This document shows positions 10,862 through 21,431 of a stretch of DNA of 64,000 bases, one piece after another. Every line of letters starts with the position of its first letter. The stretch's first letter is position 1. The DNA comes from Oenanthe sinensis (lineage: Eukaryota; Streptophyta; Magnoliopsida; Apiales; Apiaceae). Where the stretch lies: positions 15,128,001 through 15,192,000 of the forward strand of contig CM053813.1 in the NCBI GenBank assembly GCA_028671895.1. Direction: 5' to 3'. Below the pieces are notes generated by a model. The model searched no databases, was not told the origin of the DNA, and saw nothing but the letters and a program-made list of their open reading frames with translations. A program made the position numbers and the translations under genes.

Positions 10862-13800
10862 AATTTTCTGGTCCTTGTCTTTCTCATCGACTGTGCCCTT
10901 ACCCTTTGGTTTAGCCTTGACATGGGTGTCTTTAGGCTTAGGGACAAGGGCTTCCTCTCTAGGAGGACTAGCAGTCTTTGCCCTAACATGCTTTCTATTC
11001 ATGTTCACATCTGTATTAATACAAGTACTAGATGATGCATTCATCAAGTTTATGTATACAGACATGATGTTGAAAGCACATGGCATGCATCCTACTTTAC
11101 CACATGGTTGATGAGGGATAGACATGGCAGGCATGGCAGGCCTATTAAAAGTTTCTATTTTAACTACTTTTATCTTTTTGTATGCATGCATAAGATGACT
11201 AGTAGAATTACAATTGTTACAAACTTTTCTAATAGCTTTGGGAGAGTAGGCATAATCATTTTTCTTATTAATACCTATCTTGCCATTTCTGTTAGCTTTC
11301 TTCTTTTCATTCTTGTTGCCTAAATCACTTTTAATCTGTTCCTTAGGTTCTACAATTTTTATAGATTTCTTAGGCAACTCCTTTTTACTTTCTTCCTCTT
11401 TCATTTTATCCTCAGCAAGAATTTCTTCTTTCATTAAGATCTATTCTTCATCTAGGGGTTCGATGACAAACTTCTTGTATAGGGGCTTAGGGACATTTTT
11501 TAATACACGTGGAATGTCTTGCTTCACAAAACTTACTTCATCAATTGATTCCTCATGTCTCTTTCCTGCCTTTTTATCATAGTCAAATCCTATTCCAGTT
11601 TTTTAACCTATGAACTGTTTATCTATTGCCTCCTTAACAAGATTAGAAGATTTCTTATAAGCCTGAAGTTTTAACTCTAACTCATAAATTTTATTCTTAA
11701 GAACAGTTTCTACTTCTTGGTTGCATTTGTCTCTATTCTGCAGATATTCTATCTTCTGTTTCAGATATTCTAAGTTAACACATGCAAGCTCTATTTCTTC
11801 ATTTCTAGCTTCTAGCATTTTATTCTTTAGAACTAGTTTAACATTTTCTTCTTCAGATGCTAGCATGCTTGTGTGAATGTTAAACATTTTTACGCTTAGA
11901 TCTTCTACAATTTTCTTGTAATCAGAATTAGACATGTCAACTATGGAAAGAAATGATACCTTTAATGACTGAGGTGATGCCTCTGGAGAGTCTGCCATTA
12001 GTGCAACATTTTCGTATGTCTCTTCTTCATCATTGTCTGAGTCATCCCATCTCTTTCCCTCGCACTATATAAGCTCTGCCCTGATGCTTCTTCACCAGTG
12101 CATCATACTTTTGTTTGAGTTCGTCATACGACTCATTTCTTTCCTTTCCTTGCTTAGGCTTTCGGTATTCTGTAGAAAAATGCACGGGTTCATCACAATT
12201 GTAGCACTTGAACTTGCTGCGGTCTACCATTTCCGTCTTATAACCTCCTTTTCTGTAAGACCTTAAAGACGAACCACCTCGGTTGTTGTTTCTGAAGCTG
12301 AAACCACTGTAACTGGTGTTACTCTTGGATTTGTACTTAGGGTTCCTTCTAAACCTGAGGTTCCTGAACTTCCCTGCCATATAGGCCATTGTCTTATTTT
12401 TCAACTGTTCAAGTTCTTCCATTGAGTAGAAGTCATCTTCATCACCTGCTTGAGCATTCTCTGAAAATTCCACTTCTAGAATCTCTTCTTTCTCAACAAC
12501 AGACTTCATTATGCTGGTTTATGTGACAGCAACATCTTTGGGTACAAGTGTTGTAGTTTTCAACAGTACTGTATTCTTACTGTCTACTGTTCCTGAACTA
12601 TAAATGATATGTCTTTGCTCTTGGTCCATTTCACGAGTCTTGAGCTTCTCATATAGAATTTTAATGGACATGTCATTTATGTCACTTCTCTCTCTGATGG
12701 CAGAGATTTTGTGTTCAAGATGTGCTAGCAGTGTCAACATGAATATCCTGTTAATCTCCCTACGTGAGTAGGCCTTCCCATGCAGTGACAAGTCATTCAA
12801 CAATTTGTTGAATCTCTCAAAGACTTGAGTGATACTTTCTCCTGGTAGTGACTTGAACGCTTCATACTGGGATGTAAGAATATCCAGCATGTTCTCATTT
12901 ACTTCTGTTGTACCTTCCATTAGCAGATTATCGTATCCCACATTTATTTGGCACTAGTGAAATTAATTACTTGATTCAGCATTGAAGTGTCCAATGAATC
13001 CATTATGATACATTGAAGATGATTATCCCATGCAACTCTATCTTTATCAGTGTCAGTGTACTCTGAAGGCTCCTTTGGGGTAAATCCTTGAGAAATCCGT
13101 TCGCTGTCATCTGAGACAGTTTATGGTGTTAGCTTATGAGGTACATAGGGTCCATTTTCCAAAATTCTCATGTATTGAGAATTAGCTGATTTGTTGAAAG
13201 TGGACATCTTCTTCTTCAATAAAATGTATTCATTTTTATCAAAGGCTGGGATTTCGATGCTACTAAGTTTTTGAGTACTCATGGATGCAAAGAATTTTAA
13301 ATCTCAAGAAATAATTAATTACTTAAAGATTAAAATTAATTCGAATAAAAATTGAATTTCGCGAAATAATGTTTTTTTCCGAATTCTTGATGATTGATAG
13401 CTTTTTAAAATTAGTGTATTTAAAATCTTTAAAAAATGCACTTTTTCCTGAACTATAAATGATCTGTCTTTGCTCTTGCTCCATTTCATGAGTCTTGAGC
13501 ATCTCATATAGAATTTTGATGGACATGTCATTTATGTCACTTCTATTTCTGATGGCAGAAATTTTGTATTCAAGGTGTGCTGGCAGTGTCAACATGAATT
13601 TCCTATTGATCTCTCTACGTGAGTAGGCCTTCCAATGCAGTGACAAGTCGTTCAACAATTTGTTATATCTCTCAAAGACTTGAGTGATACTTTCTCCTGG
13701 TAGTGACTTGAATGCTTCATACTGGGATGTAAGAATATCCAGCATGTTCTCCTTTACTTCTGTTGTACCTTCCATTAGTAGATCAATCGTATCCCACATT

Positions 13801-14138
13801 TGTTTGGCACTAGTGTAGTTAATCACTTGATTCAGCATTTTAGTGTCCAGTGAATCCATTAGGATACATTGAAGATGATTATCCCATGCAACTCTATCTT
13901 TATCAGTGTCAGTGTACTCTGAAGGCTCCTTTGGGGTAAATCCTTAAGGAATCCGTTCGCCGTCATCTGAGACTGTTTCTGATGTTAGCTTCTGAGGTAC
14001 ATAGGGTCCATTTTCCAAAATTCCCATGTATTGAGAATCAGCTGATTTGATGAAAGTGGACATCTTCTTCTTCCATAAAATGTATTCATTTTTATCAATG
14101 GCTGGGATTTTGATGCTACTAAGTTTTGGGGTATTCAT
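10862..14138 (-). pseudogene. Element A gag remnant with duplicated 5' part
   Basis: SIRE-type gag. The first start is at 14138 (MNTPKLSSIKIPAIDKNEY), followed by NGPYVPQ and LLMEGTTEV blocks equivalent to E gag. After ~13446 the leader and gag start are repeated (second start near 13281), and the second copy continues into the rest of gag. Later parts: zinc knuckle CYNCDEPVHFSTEY (12180-12225), whose last Cys is Tyr; a coiled-coil segment (11603-11998); and a second knuckle region CNNCNSTSHLMHAY (~11170-11220), again with Tyr for the last Cys. Many stops and frameshifts. The usual GPK..WVPK C-terminus is missing. Confidence 0.87.
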
Positions 14139-14300
14139 GGTTGCGAAGAATTTTAAATCTCAAGAGAAAATTAATTTCTTAAAAATTAAAATTATTTCGA
14201 ATAAAAATTGAATTTCATGAAATAAAATTTTTGTTCGAATTCTTATTGATTGATAGCTTTTTAAAATTAGTGTATTTAAAATCTTTAAAAAAAATCAAAT
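12591..14300 (-). repeat. ~855-bp tandem duplication of leader plus gag 5' end in element A
   Basis: TCCTGAACTA at 12591 recurs at 13446, and the gag start codon region at ~13280 recurs at ~14136, an offset of 855-856 bases. The two copies (about 12591-13445 and 13446-14300) align throughout with scattered substitutions. ACTTTTTC at the junction (~13440) also occurs past the end of the outer copy (ACTTTTTCG near 14361), so short homology may have mediated it. Confidence 0.85.
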
Positions 14301-14410
14301 ATTGAATTTTCTTTAAAAATAAAGAAATTTCAATATAATTTTTCTAGATCAAAAAATGTACTTTTTCGTAAAACTATTTCTGGATCTTGATTTGTAACTT
14401 CAATCAACAA

Positions 14411-14422
14411 GCTCTGATACCA
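14411..14422 (-). other. Element A primer-binding site
   Basis: The minus strand reads TGGTATCAGAGC, complementary to the 3' end of plant initiator tRNA-Met, two bases inside the 5' LTR. Confidence 0.95.
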
Positions 14423-14424
14423 AT

Positions 14425-15739
14425 TGTTTGATCCAAAATCATCATAGAAGGGGGGTTGAATATGACGTGGTAAATTTCTTGTTTAATTGCGGATTAAATG
14501 TTTGTATTCTTGAGATATAAAAATGGTAATAATTGAAACACAAAGATTCGGGGAAATAAAGATATCTTATTAATTCTCTGAGGTGCTACACTTTTAATCA
14601 AATGATTAGCTTCAATGGGTTCAATCAATATGACAACAGAAATACAGTTGGGTGTGTTTAATGTAAGGCTTTAATGGAGTCTCCCGTCTGTATGTCTTGT
14701 TTGTTGAAGATGAATGAATTCCTTATTGTCTGAATTGATTTCACCCATATACATTATGTAGTCTTTTGGAAATTGATTTTCCAACAATATATAAAGTCCT
14801 TTGTTGCGCCTTGTAGAGTGTTGGTGGTGTGTAGGTGCCACATAAAAGCTTTGTTGCACCTTGAGCCTTTGTTGCGCCTATATGAAGTTTTGTTACGCCT
14901 ATACACTTGTTCCCCTGTATAGGCGCCACAAATGCCTTAGAATCTTCAACTTAAGTTTCATTGCGCCTATAACAACTTTTCTTGCACCCACACTGTCAAA
15001 GCCTTGTCTAGGCACCACCAAAGTACACCATGGTGTTTGTGGCGCCTCAAGTACTTAGAATATATTTAATTCCACATTTTATTGCACTTGTACTAAGGGA
15101 TACCTTGTGTAGGTTCCATGAAAGGCCTTAGAATCGTTTGTTGCGCCTGTAACTTGGTTTGTTGCGCCTATGTCTCTTTGTTGCGCCTCTAGAGTACCTC
15201 AAGAGTACAGGAACCACCAAATATAGTAATGTTTGCCTTAAACAATTTCTTGAAGTACTTGAAGTATTTACCACTTGGTTTTCCCTCTTCTAGCTTGATC
15301 AACTGATTTTCTTCTAATTAACCAAGACAATTCTTTTCTTGTTGTGCTGACGCTTAGTACACTAGTTTAGTTCACAAATGACTAACACTGAATTGAATTC
15401 CCTCGACTTCTGTTCTGTTTCTGCTGATTAACTTTGAACTATTGCATTGCTTCTGATCACTGAAACCCTTTGACATCTATACTTAAATCATTACACTGTC
15501 TTTAGTATAAAATCTTCTGAACTCTTATTTGTTGCCGAGGCCTGAACATTTTAATGAACTTCTCTCGCTGACGTTCAGTAAGTCTTTCATCTTGAATGCT
15601 CTGCAATGATGTATGTATGATTCATGTTTACACGTCCTTCTGGATTCCTGTGCTGCATATTAGTATTATTTGACTGTCTTTATTTCTTAGTTGAGTTATC
15701 GTTATCACTATTACATAATATGTTACATTATACTTTACA
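14425..15739 (-). repeat. Element A 5' LTR (1315 bp)
   Basis: It runs from TGTTTGATCC on the plus strand to ...CTTTACA and matches 719-2031. It is bounded by the PBS on one side and AAAAT on the other. Confidence 0.93.
14801..15222. repeat. TTGCGCC palindrome array in the A 5' LTR
   Basis: Same array as 1093-1516, with better preserved inverted pairs such as GCGCCTATACACTTG / CCCTGTATAGGCGCC around 14890-14935. Confidence 0.85.
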
Positions 15740-15744
15740 AAAAT
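15740..15744. repeat. Target-site duplication of element A, right copy
   Basis: AAAAT, matching 714-718. Confidence 0.9.
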
Positions 15745-15774
15745 GCTAGAACAAGATTTAGTATAGTTTATTTG

Positions 15775-16000
15775 TAATAAGTCTTTCTAGTCTCTAAAAT
15801 TTTATAATCAGAGTCTAGATAGTCAACATTCTTGTACTTAGAAGATTTTCTGTAGAAAGTGAAACCAGAGTCTAGATGAAGATCAGAGTCTGGGAGATGA
15901 TCAGAGTGTATAGACTATCGGAGTAGCTCATCCATCAGAGTCTATAAATGATCAGAGTCTATAGTCTATCAGAGTCTATAGTCTAGCAGAGTCTATGAAG
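15775..16000. repeat. CAGAGTCTATAG repeat array in the B LTR
   Basis: Eight or more copies of CAGAGTCTA(TAG/GAT), partly direct (ATCAGAGTCTATAGTCT twice in tandem near 15950) and partly inverted (TATAGACT / AGTCTATA around 15920-15960). It is specific to this element and lies ~180 bases upstream of its TATA box. Confidence 0.8.
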
Positions 16001-16179
16001 TCAAAGCTGAATTTGGAAGATGATCACAGAAAATGGAAGTCTTCGAAGATAAAGCTTAATATATTGCAGATATGCTATGGGAATGAAGGATAATTACAGA
16101 AGGAAACTGTCAACTAATAATTAGGAATTATATTCCTATTGTAATTTGATTTTCTATTGTTAGTTGATAGGAAACTCTC

Positions 16180-16188
16180 TATATAAAC
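16180..16188 (+). promoter_or_regulatory. Probable TATA box of the B LTR promoter
   Basis: CTCTCTATATAAACACTC is a textbook plant TATA context, downstream of the CAGAGTCTA array and ~285 bases before the LTR end. Confidence 0.6.
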
Positions 16189-16473
16189 ACTCTATGTAAC
16201 CTAATTGTAATGTGTGAAAAAATTGTTGAAGTTTTGTGAGAGCCTAGAGATAGAGAAAGTTGTTGTGAGAAACATAGAAAAGCTGCTAGGGTTTGTGTAC
16301 ACCTTAGGAGAGTTTGTATCTTCACATCAATAATACAAACGATATTCATTCATATCTTTTTGTTTAATCTATGTTCTAAATTCAAGTCTTTAATTCACAC
16401 TGAGTTGATTTTAATCATGCAAAAAAAGCACACAAGTATTCGACCCCCTTCTACTTGTGCAACTTGGAAAACA

Positions 16474-16988
16474 GTCAATGGCCACCAAGCTTGACAAATA
16501 TTAAACTGGTAAAAAGGTTGATATCACAAGCTATAAAGACTCAGATTATACAGGATGCATGATGGACATGAAAAGTACTTCTAGAAGCTGTCAGTTTCTA
16601 GGACATCGGTTGATTTCCAGGTACAACAAGAAATAGAACTCAGTTCTACCTCGACAGCCGAAGCAGAATACATTGCAACAAGTAGCTTTTGTGCACATAT
16701 CTTATAGATATGGAATTACTTAAATGACTATGGTCTTGCGTTGAACAAAATTCCAATTTTCTGCGATAACACAAGTGCTATAACTATTTTCAACAATCTT
16801 ATACAACACTCTCGAAGCAAGCATATTGACATATGATATCATTTATCCGAGAGCATGTCATGAATGGAACTTTGGTGTTACATTTTGTACCCACAGAAGA
16901 TCAAATTGCTGACATCTTCACGAAATCACTTGATGAATCCACTTTCTCTAAGTTGGTTAGTGAATTAGGGATGTTAAATAAAGTTTAA
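16474..16988 (+). pseudogene. Element C: RT end and RNaseH remnant
   Basis: The reading starts abruptly at ATGGCCACCAAGCTTGAC (MATKLD), part of the RT/RNaseH connection in copia pol. It continues through VDITSY, KSTSRSCQFLGHRL, an RNaseH block (KIPIFCDNTSAI, SRSKHIDI) and ends GMLNKV before the stop. Compared with E pol, 67 codons are missing between ITSY and DSDY. The deletion lies between two CTATA copies that are still visible in E at 28455 and 28656. Several stops and frameshifts. The 5' part lies left of element B, outside the window. Confidence 0.85.
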
Positions 16989-17189
16989 TTTTTTGTGGTT
17001 GCTAGGAGTTGATTTGAGTTCATAAATATTAAATGTTAAAATTTAATGAATTTATGATGTTCTCTAAAATATTAATCGTTGTAACAAGCTTCGTTGCTTG
17101 CTGGTTTGTCAAAAAATTGAACAAAAAAGTGAAACTCTGCCCATTTTTTTAAAAATTGAACTGATTTGAATTGGTTCTTGGACTGGGTT
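16989..17189 (+). other. Element C post-pol spacer
   Basis: Non-coding AT-rich sequence after C pol, cut by D's LTR at 17190. No PPT precedes 17190, so the LTR there is not C's own. The last five bases, GGGTT, are the expected left TSD of D; its right copy is outside the window. Confidence 0.6.
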
Positions 17190-17260
17190 TGTTAGGAATT
17201 ATGAGACTTGATGATAAAAAATTACATAGAATTATAATAAGGATTTAAATTTCATTATAA

Positions 17261-17301
17261 CTAGTCGATGGATATATAACTTATAAATATCCATTGACTA
17301 G
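17261..17301. repeat. Inverted repeat in the D LTR
   Basis: CTAGTCGATGGATAT at 17261-17275 pairs with ATATCCATTGACTAG at 17287-17301 (15-bp arms, one mismatch). It contains the family motif CGATGGATA in both orientations. Confidence 0.8.
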
Positions 17302-17504
17302 GAAATTGAAGCTTGTTAATCAACTGATAAATTAGATTGTAACATTTAATTTATGTTTCATTATCAATTGATTGTATTGCCTCGATGAATGTTGTGAAGT
17401 AGTCGACTAATGTTATTGACTTCAATTAATAGCTTATCAACTTATCTGAAGAATGACTGATCAATTGTAAATATTCTAAGTCAGAATTCTCACAAATGAA
17501 GTGA

Positions 17505-17690
17505 TCAACAGATATTGGAATCAACGGATAAAGACTATCAACGGATAAAGACTATCAACAGATAAGGGCTATTAATGGATAAAGGCACTCAACGGATAAA
17601 GGACCATCAATGGATAATGAGTTGATGGATAATCTAACTATCCATCGATACATCAATTGATCGATGGATAACTTATCCATCGATAGATGA
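17505..17690. repeat. ATCAACGGATAA / TTATCCATCGAT array in the D LTR
   Basis: About ten units of ATCAAYGGATAA(AG), the first ones tandem at 17-18-base spacing. It ends in inverted copies such as TTATCCATCGATAGATG and GATCGATGGATAA. It recurs at 62270-62600 between D pol and aORF, and in D coding sequence near 20125 and 35155. Confidence 0.88.
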
Positions 17691-17992
17691 ACAAATGAGA
17701 ATCAAATGATAAGCCTAACAACAATTATCAGTTGATCAAGGTTTCATAAATTAGTTAAAGACAAAAGGAATGAGAACTCTGTAGAAACTGAATCAATGGA
17801 AGATAGTCATGTCAGGACTATGAAGACTTTCAAGGCAACACAGTCTTCAAGGAATGGATCAAGACAAAGATATTTCCAGGACTAGACAAAGTTTAATGAA
17901 GACTATGAAAGTAACTAATTTCTATTTTCATGTAAACATTGTAATGTATATTCTATAATGTTATCAGTCTATTGAAAATATATGTAGAAGAT

Positions 17993-18010
17993 AACTACTA
18001 TATAGTAGTT
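17993..18010. repeat. Perfect 18-bp palindrome in the D LTR
   Basis: AACTACTATATAGTAGTT equals its own reverse complement and is centred on a TATATA core, ~27 bases upstream of the AATATAAG box. Confidence 0.85.
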
Positions 18011-18036
18011 AGTAGTCTATTGTAGCAAAGTTTGCA

Positions 18037-18044
18037 AATATAAG
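18037..18044 (+). promoter_or_regulatory. Candidate TATA box of the D LTR
   Basis: AATATAAG downstream of the palindrome array and ~290 bases before the LTR end. This is the same relative place as in B. A moderate match only. Confidence 0.4.
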
Positions 18045-18330
18045 CATTGTAGTGAAAAACACAACACTTTGTAAGCAGTTTGGTAATTTTACCAAGATTA
18101 ATTGAAAGCAAAAATACACTAGTGGAAAAATCAATCCACTAGTAATTTGTATATTACTTGTCTTGTTTTCAATTTATAAGTATTACATTCTTAGTTCAGT
18201 TAGTTCTCTTTTACCATACACTCAAATACTTTTGTTGAACAAACTTAAATCCGCAAGAATCTGAATTAATTCTTAAGTTTGTATTCAACCCCCCTTCTCC
18301 AAACTTATTATACTCAAGGGAAAATAACAA

Positions 18331-18343
18331 TGTATTAGAGCCA
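18331..18343 (+). other. Element D primer-binding site, mutated
   Basis: TGTATTAGAGCCA, one base shorter than TGGTATCAGAGCCA and with C to T. It follows the LTR directly and was probably a functional tRNA-Met site before decay. Confidence 0.8.
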
Positions 18344-18385
18344 GGTTTCAACATACAGAAAGTTAAGATCTAAAGTACATCAAGT

Positions 18386-20852
18386 ATGGATCAAAAAGAC
18401 ACAGGAGTGAAGATTCCAGTTCTAGAGAAAGATGAGTACTTTCCCTGGAAATTAAAAATGCACTTACATATGCTATTCATTGATCCTTTCTATGTCAACT
18501 GCATAGAGAAAAGTCAACATGTGCCTATGAAGATAATTACAAGTGTGAATGCAGAAGGTACTCAAGCGTCAGACAAACTCATTCCAAAACCTGTGAGTGA
18601 ATACACAGATGAAGATGAGAAGGAAGTACACAAGGATAAAAAGGCTATGAACATTTTGTTTAATGGTCTTGACAAAGATATATTTGAAAATGTTATCAAC
18701 TGTACAACCTCTAAGGAAGTCTGGGATACTCTTCAAACTCTATGTGAAGGCACTGAACAAGTAAGAAATAACAAGATGCAACTCTTGATTCAGAAATATG
18801 AGGCCTTCCACTTCAAGATTGATGAAGCAATCAATGACACATATAGTATGTTTCAAAAGCTATTGAATGAGCTAAAACTATATGGAAGAGTATATGTTAT
18901 TGAAGATACCAACCTCAAATTCTTGAGGTCCTTACCCATGGAATGGAAACCAATGACTGTTTCTATAAGACAATCTACTGACTTTAAAGAATATACTCTT
19001 GCCAAGCTGTATGGAATCTTGAAACTTATGAGTTGGAACTACAACAAGATGAGGAAATTGAGAAAAGTCAGAAGAAAGACAAGTCTGTTGCCTTAGTGGT
19101 AGATGATAAACAAGTTGCAAAATCTTGTGAAGATGTTGTCAAAGAAGGGAAGAATGAAAGTCATGGCAATAGTGCAAGTGGTGTTAGATATGATGAATCT
19201 TCAACTAGCAAGAGAAAAGAAATAGGTGAAGATGATGAGTCATTCATCAAGGATAAAATGGATAAAATAGATGAGCATTTGGCTTTTCTATCAAGGAAAT
19301 TTTTAAAGCTCAAATTCAAGCGGAATCTCATTCAAAGGTCTGGATCTCAGTTTAAGAGAGACAATCAACAAGGCAAAAATCTTGTTGACAAGACTCAATT
19401 CAAATGCTTTAACTGTGGATTGGATGGTTATCTTTCTAATGAATGCAGAAAACCAAAAATGGAAAAGTAAAAGTTTAGTGATGATATTGACTATAAGAAG
19501 AAGTACTTTGTCTTGCTCAAACAAAAAGAGAAGGCTTTTGTAATAGAAGAAAAGGACTGGGCTACTGAGGATGATTCTGAAGAAGAAGAATACATCAACC
19601 TTGCACTAATGGCCAATTATGATGACCAGTAAGCTAGTTCTTCTAGCAATCAGGTAATTTCTACAAATCTATATGAGTTATCCAAAGATGAATGCAATAT
19701 TACAATTACTGAAATGTCAAATGAATTGTATAATTTGCATGTCACTCTTAAATCCTTAAACAAAGAGAACACTAGGCTCAAAATCACCTTAGAATCTCTC
19801 ACTGTAAGAAATAATTTTCTAGAGAGTGAGCTAGTGCAAATGGACAGATCAAGGCAGAAAACAGAGATGCTAGAAAAGAACTAGTTGAGTGTAAAAAGGA
19901 AATAGAAAAATTGGAAGAAGAGATGAGAACCATTGACAAATGGAATAGGTCAAGTAAAGCTAGTTAGAAGATGAATGACAGTCATGGAACAAATTCTTTC
20001 ACCATGATGTATGAGACTCTTGAAAAGTTAGCCATTGATGAAAATCAATCTTTAGAAAAGAAACAATTGATTGCTAATCCTGAATCAACTAATAAGGATT
20101 ATCAATCGTTTGAAAATGATATCTCAACGGATAATTATCCATCGATTGAGGAGTCATCAACTGCTAAACAATCTGTTTTAAAAACCAAGCTTAACAGCCC
20201 TGTTAAATTTGTAAAAGAAAGTAGCTCATCTAAATCTCAAATCAAAGTTGAAAAGGCAAATATAAGCTTCTTATCTAAGGATCAATTGAAGGAAAAGTTA
20301 GAAAATATAGAGCCTAATATTAAGCCAAATGAAAAGAAGAAAAAGAACAAAAATGGTAAAGTAGGCATAAACAAGCACAAGAACTACACACCTGAAAAGT
20401 ATGCTCCTAGAAAGATATGTGCTAAGTGTGGTAGTAAGAATCATTTATCTGTGTAATGCAAGTCCAATATTCCTACAACAACCAATATGTATGTTATACC
20501 TAACATGCATTCTAATTCTGTTTATCATCATTTAGTTGAATCTCATGCTATTCATGCTCAATATGCATCAATGCCTTGTATGTTTAATCCATATCTTGCA
20601 TTTGCCAATATGAATATGGCTGCTATGCCCTGGAATATGCACAACAATTTTCATGCTCCAAATTTCTCTAATTCTACTGGCTTGAATATTCCAATTATTA
20701 GCACTGAGAATCCTGAGGTGAGGAAACCAAGACCTAAGGTTGAAGTGGAAGTAAAACCACCTAAACCAAAGGTACAAAAATTGGAAACCAAACCAAAGGT
20801 AGCAACTACTAAGAAAGGACCCAAGGCAATTTAGGTACCAAAATCAACTTGA
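18386..20852 (+). pseudogene. Element D gag remnant
   Basis: It starts at ATG 18386 (MDQKDTGVKIPVLEKDEYF), equivalent to the starts of E, F and A gag. A frameshift lies around 19033-19096. The first zinc knuckle (CFNCGLDGYLSNEC, ~19405-19446) has Tyr in place of His. A stretch of in-frame stops follows (19468-19970). The second knuckle CAKCGSKNHLSV has a stop before the last Cys. The C-terminus keeps GPK...VPK but its Trp codon is TAG. The final stop is at 20850-20852. ISTDNYPSIEE at ~20125 is encoded by the same DNA motif that forms D's palindrome arrays. Confidence 0.88.
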
Positions 20853-20872
20853 TTGTTTTTGGATGTGTGCAG
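20853..20872 (+). promoter_or_regulatory. Splice-acceptor-like tract between D gag and pol
   Basis: TTGTTTTTGGATGTGTGCAG, ending 20 bases after the gag stop, just before the protease. Similar tracts end 17 bases after the gag stop in E and F. Confidence 0.4.
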
Positions 20873-21431
20873 GGAAAAAGAAGAAATCTTTGGTACTTGG
20901 ACAGTGGGTATTCAAAATGTATGACTGGAGATAGATCCATGCTCACAAAGTTTGAGGAGAAAGCTGGCCCTGGAGTAACTTTTGGAGATGACAGTAAAGG
21001 GTACACCATGTGATATGGCTTGATTTCAAAAGAGAATGTCATCATTGAACCTGTTGCATTAGTTGAAGGCTTAAGGCACAATCTGTTAAGCATAAGTCAA
21101 CTATGTGACAATGGAAATAAAGTTTGTTTCATAACTGAAGCATGCATAATTTCGAACAAGAAAGATGGAAGCCTAGTTATGACTGGGAATAGAAAAGGAA
21201 ATGTGTACATAGCGGACTTCAACTCAACAAGTACATACTTAATGACTTGTCTTTTCTCCAAGGCAAGTACAAATGAAAGTTGGCTATGGCATAAAAAATT
21301 AACTCACTTAAATTTCAAAGCCATGAATCAGTTAGTCAAGAAAAATCAAGTGAGAGGATTACCACAAATGGAATTTTTCAAGGATGGACTATATGATGCC
21401 TATCAGAAAGGAAAACAAAGAAAGACATCAT
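20873..21431 (+). pseudogene. Element D pol, part 1: protease and start of integrase
   Basis: The aspartic protease has WYLDSGYSKCMTGDRS (~20890-20935), then FEEKAGPGVTFGDDSKGYT and a stop at ~21010. ALVEGLRHNLLSISQL begins the long linker to integrase. The integrase zinc region keeps its histidine side (WLWHKKLTHLN), but the CxxC equivalent to LCEAC in E reads LYDAY, so both zinc cysteines are now tyrosine. It is interrupted at 21432 by element E and continues at 34297. Confidence 0.87.
21427..21431. repeat. Target-site duplication of element E, left copy
   Basis: ATCAT, repeated at 34292-34296. Confidence 0.92.

Larger units (their letters stand above)
719..15739 (-). mobile_element. Element A: complete but decayed SIRE-type Ty1/copia retrotransposon
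   Basis: A minus-strand element of ~15.0 kb. In element order it has 5' LTR (15739-14425), PBS (14422-14411), leader, gag, pol (PR-IN-RT-RNaseH), a spacer with a palindrome array, aORF, PPT and 3' LTR (2031-719). LTRs start TG and end CA, and AAAAT is duplicated on both sides. The two LTRs are clearly diverged: I count about eight differences, mostly transitions, in the first ~60 bases. All reading frames carry stops or frameshifts, so it cannot be autonomous. It sits inside the 3' LTR of element B. Confidence 0.93.
15745..16473 (+). repeat. Element B 3' LTR, remaining part
   Basis: It continues the LTR broken at 718 and ends ...TTGGAAAACA. The C-rich U5 motif TTCGACCCCCTTCTACTTG lies just before the end, as in the other SIRE-type LTRs. 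Without A the B LTR is ~764 bp. The 3' end is placed by analogy (...ACA); an end at 16461 (...GTGCA) is possible. B's 5' LTR is outside the window. Confidence 0.78.
17190..18329 (+). repeat. Element D 5' LTR (1140 bp)
   Basis: TGTTAGGAATTATG... to ...GGGAAAATAACA. The U5 motif TTCAACCCCCCTTCTCC lies ~45 bases before the end. A PBS-like sequence follows immediately. The 3' copy is outside the window, so the limits rest on the PBS and the TG/CA ends. Confidence 0.85.

Noticed and set aside
14411..14426. A tRNA gene at the TGGTATCAGAGC sites
   Set aside because: Only the 12-base complement of a tRNA 3' end is present, next to LTR ends; it is a primer-binding site.
17190..18329. LTR at 17190 as the 3' LTR of C
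   Set aside because: No polypurine tract precedes it, and a PBS-like sequence and a gag start follow it, so it is the 5' LTR of D.
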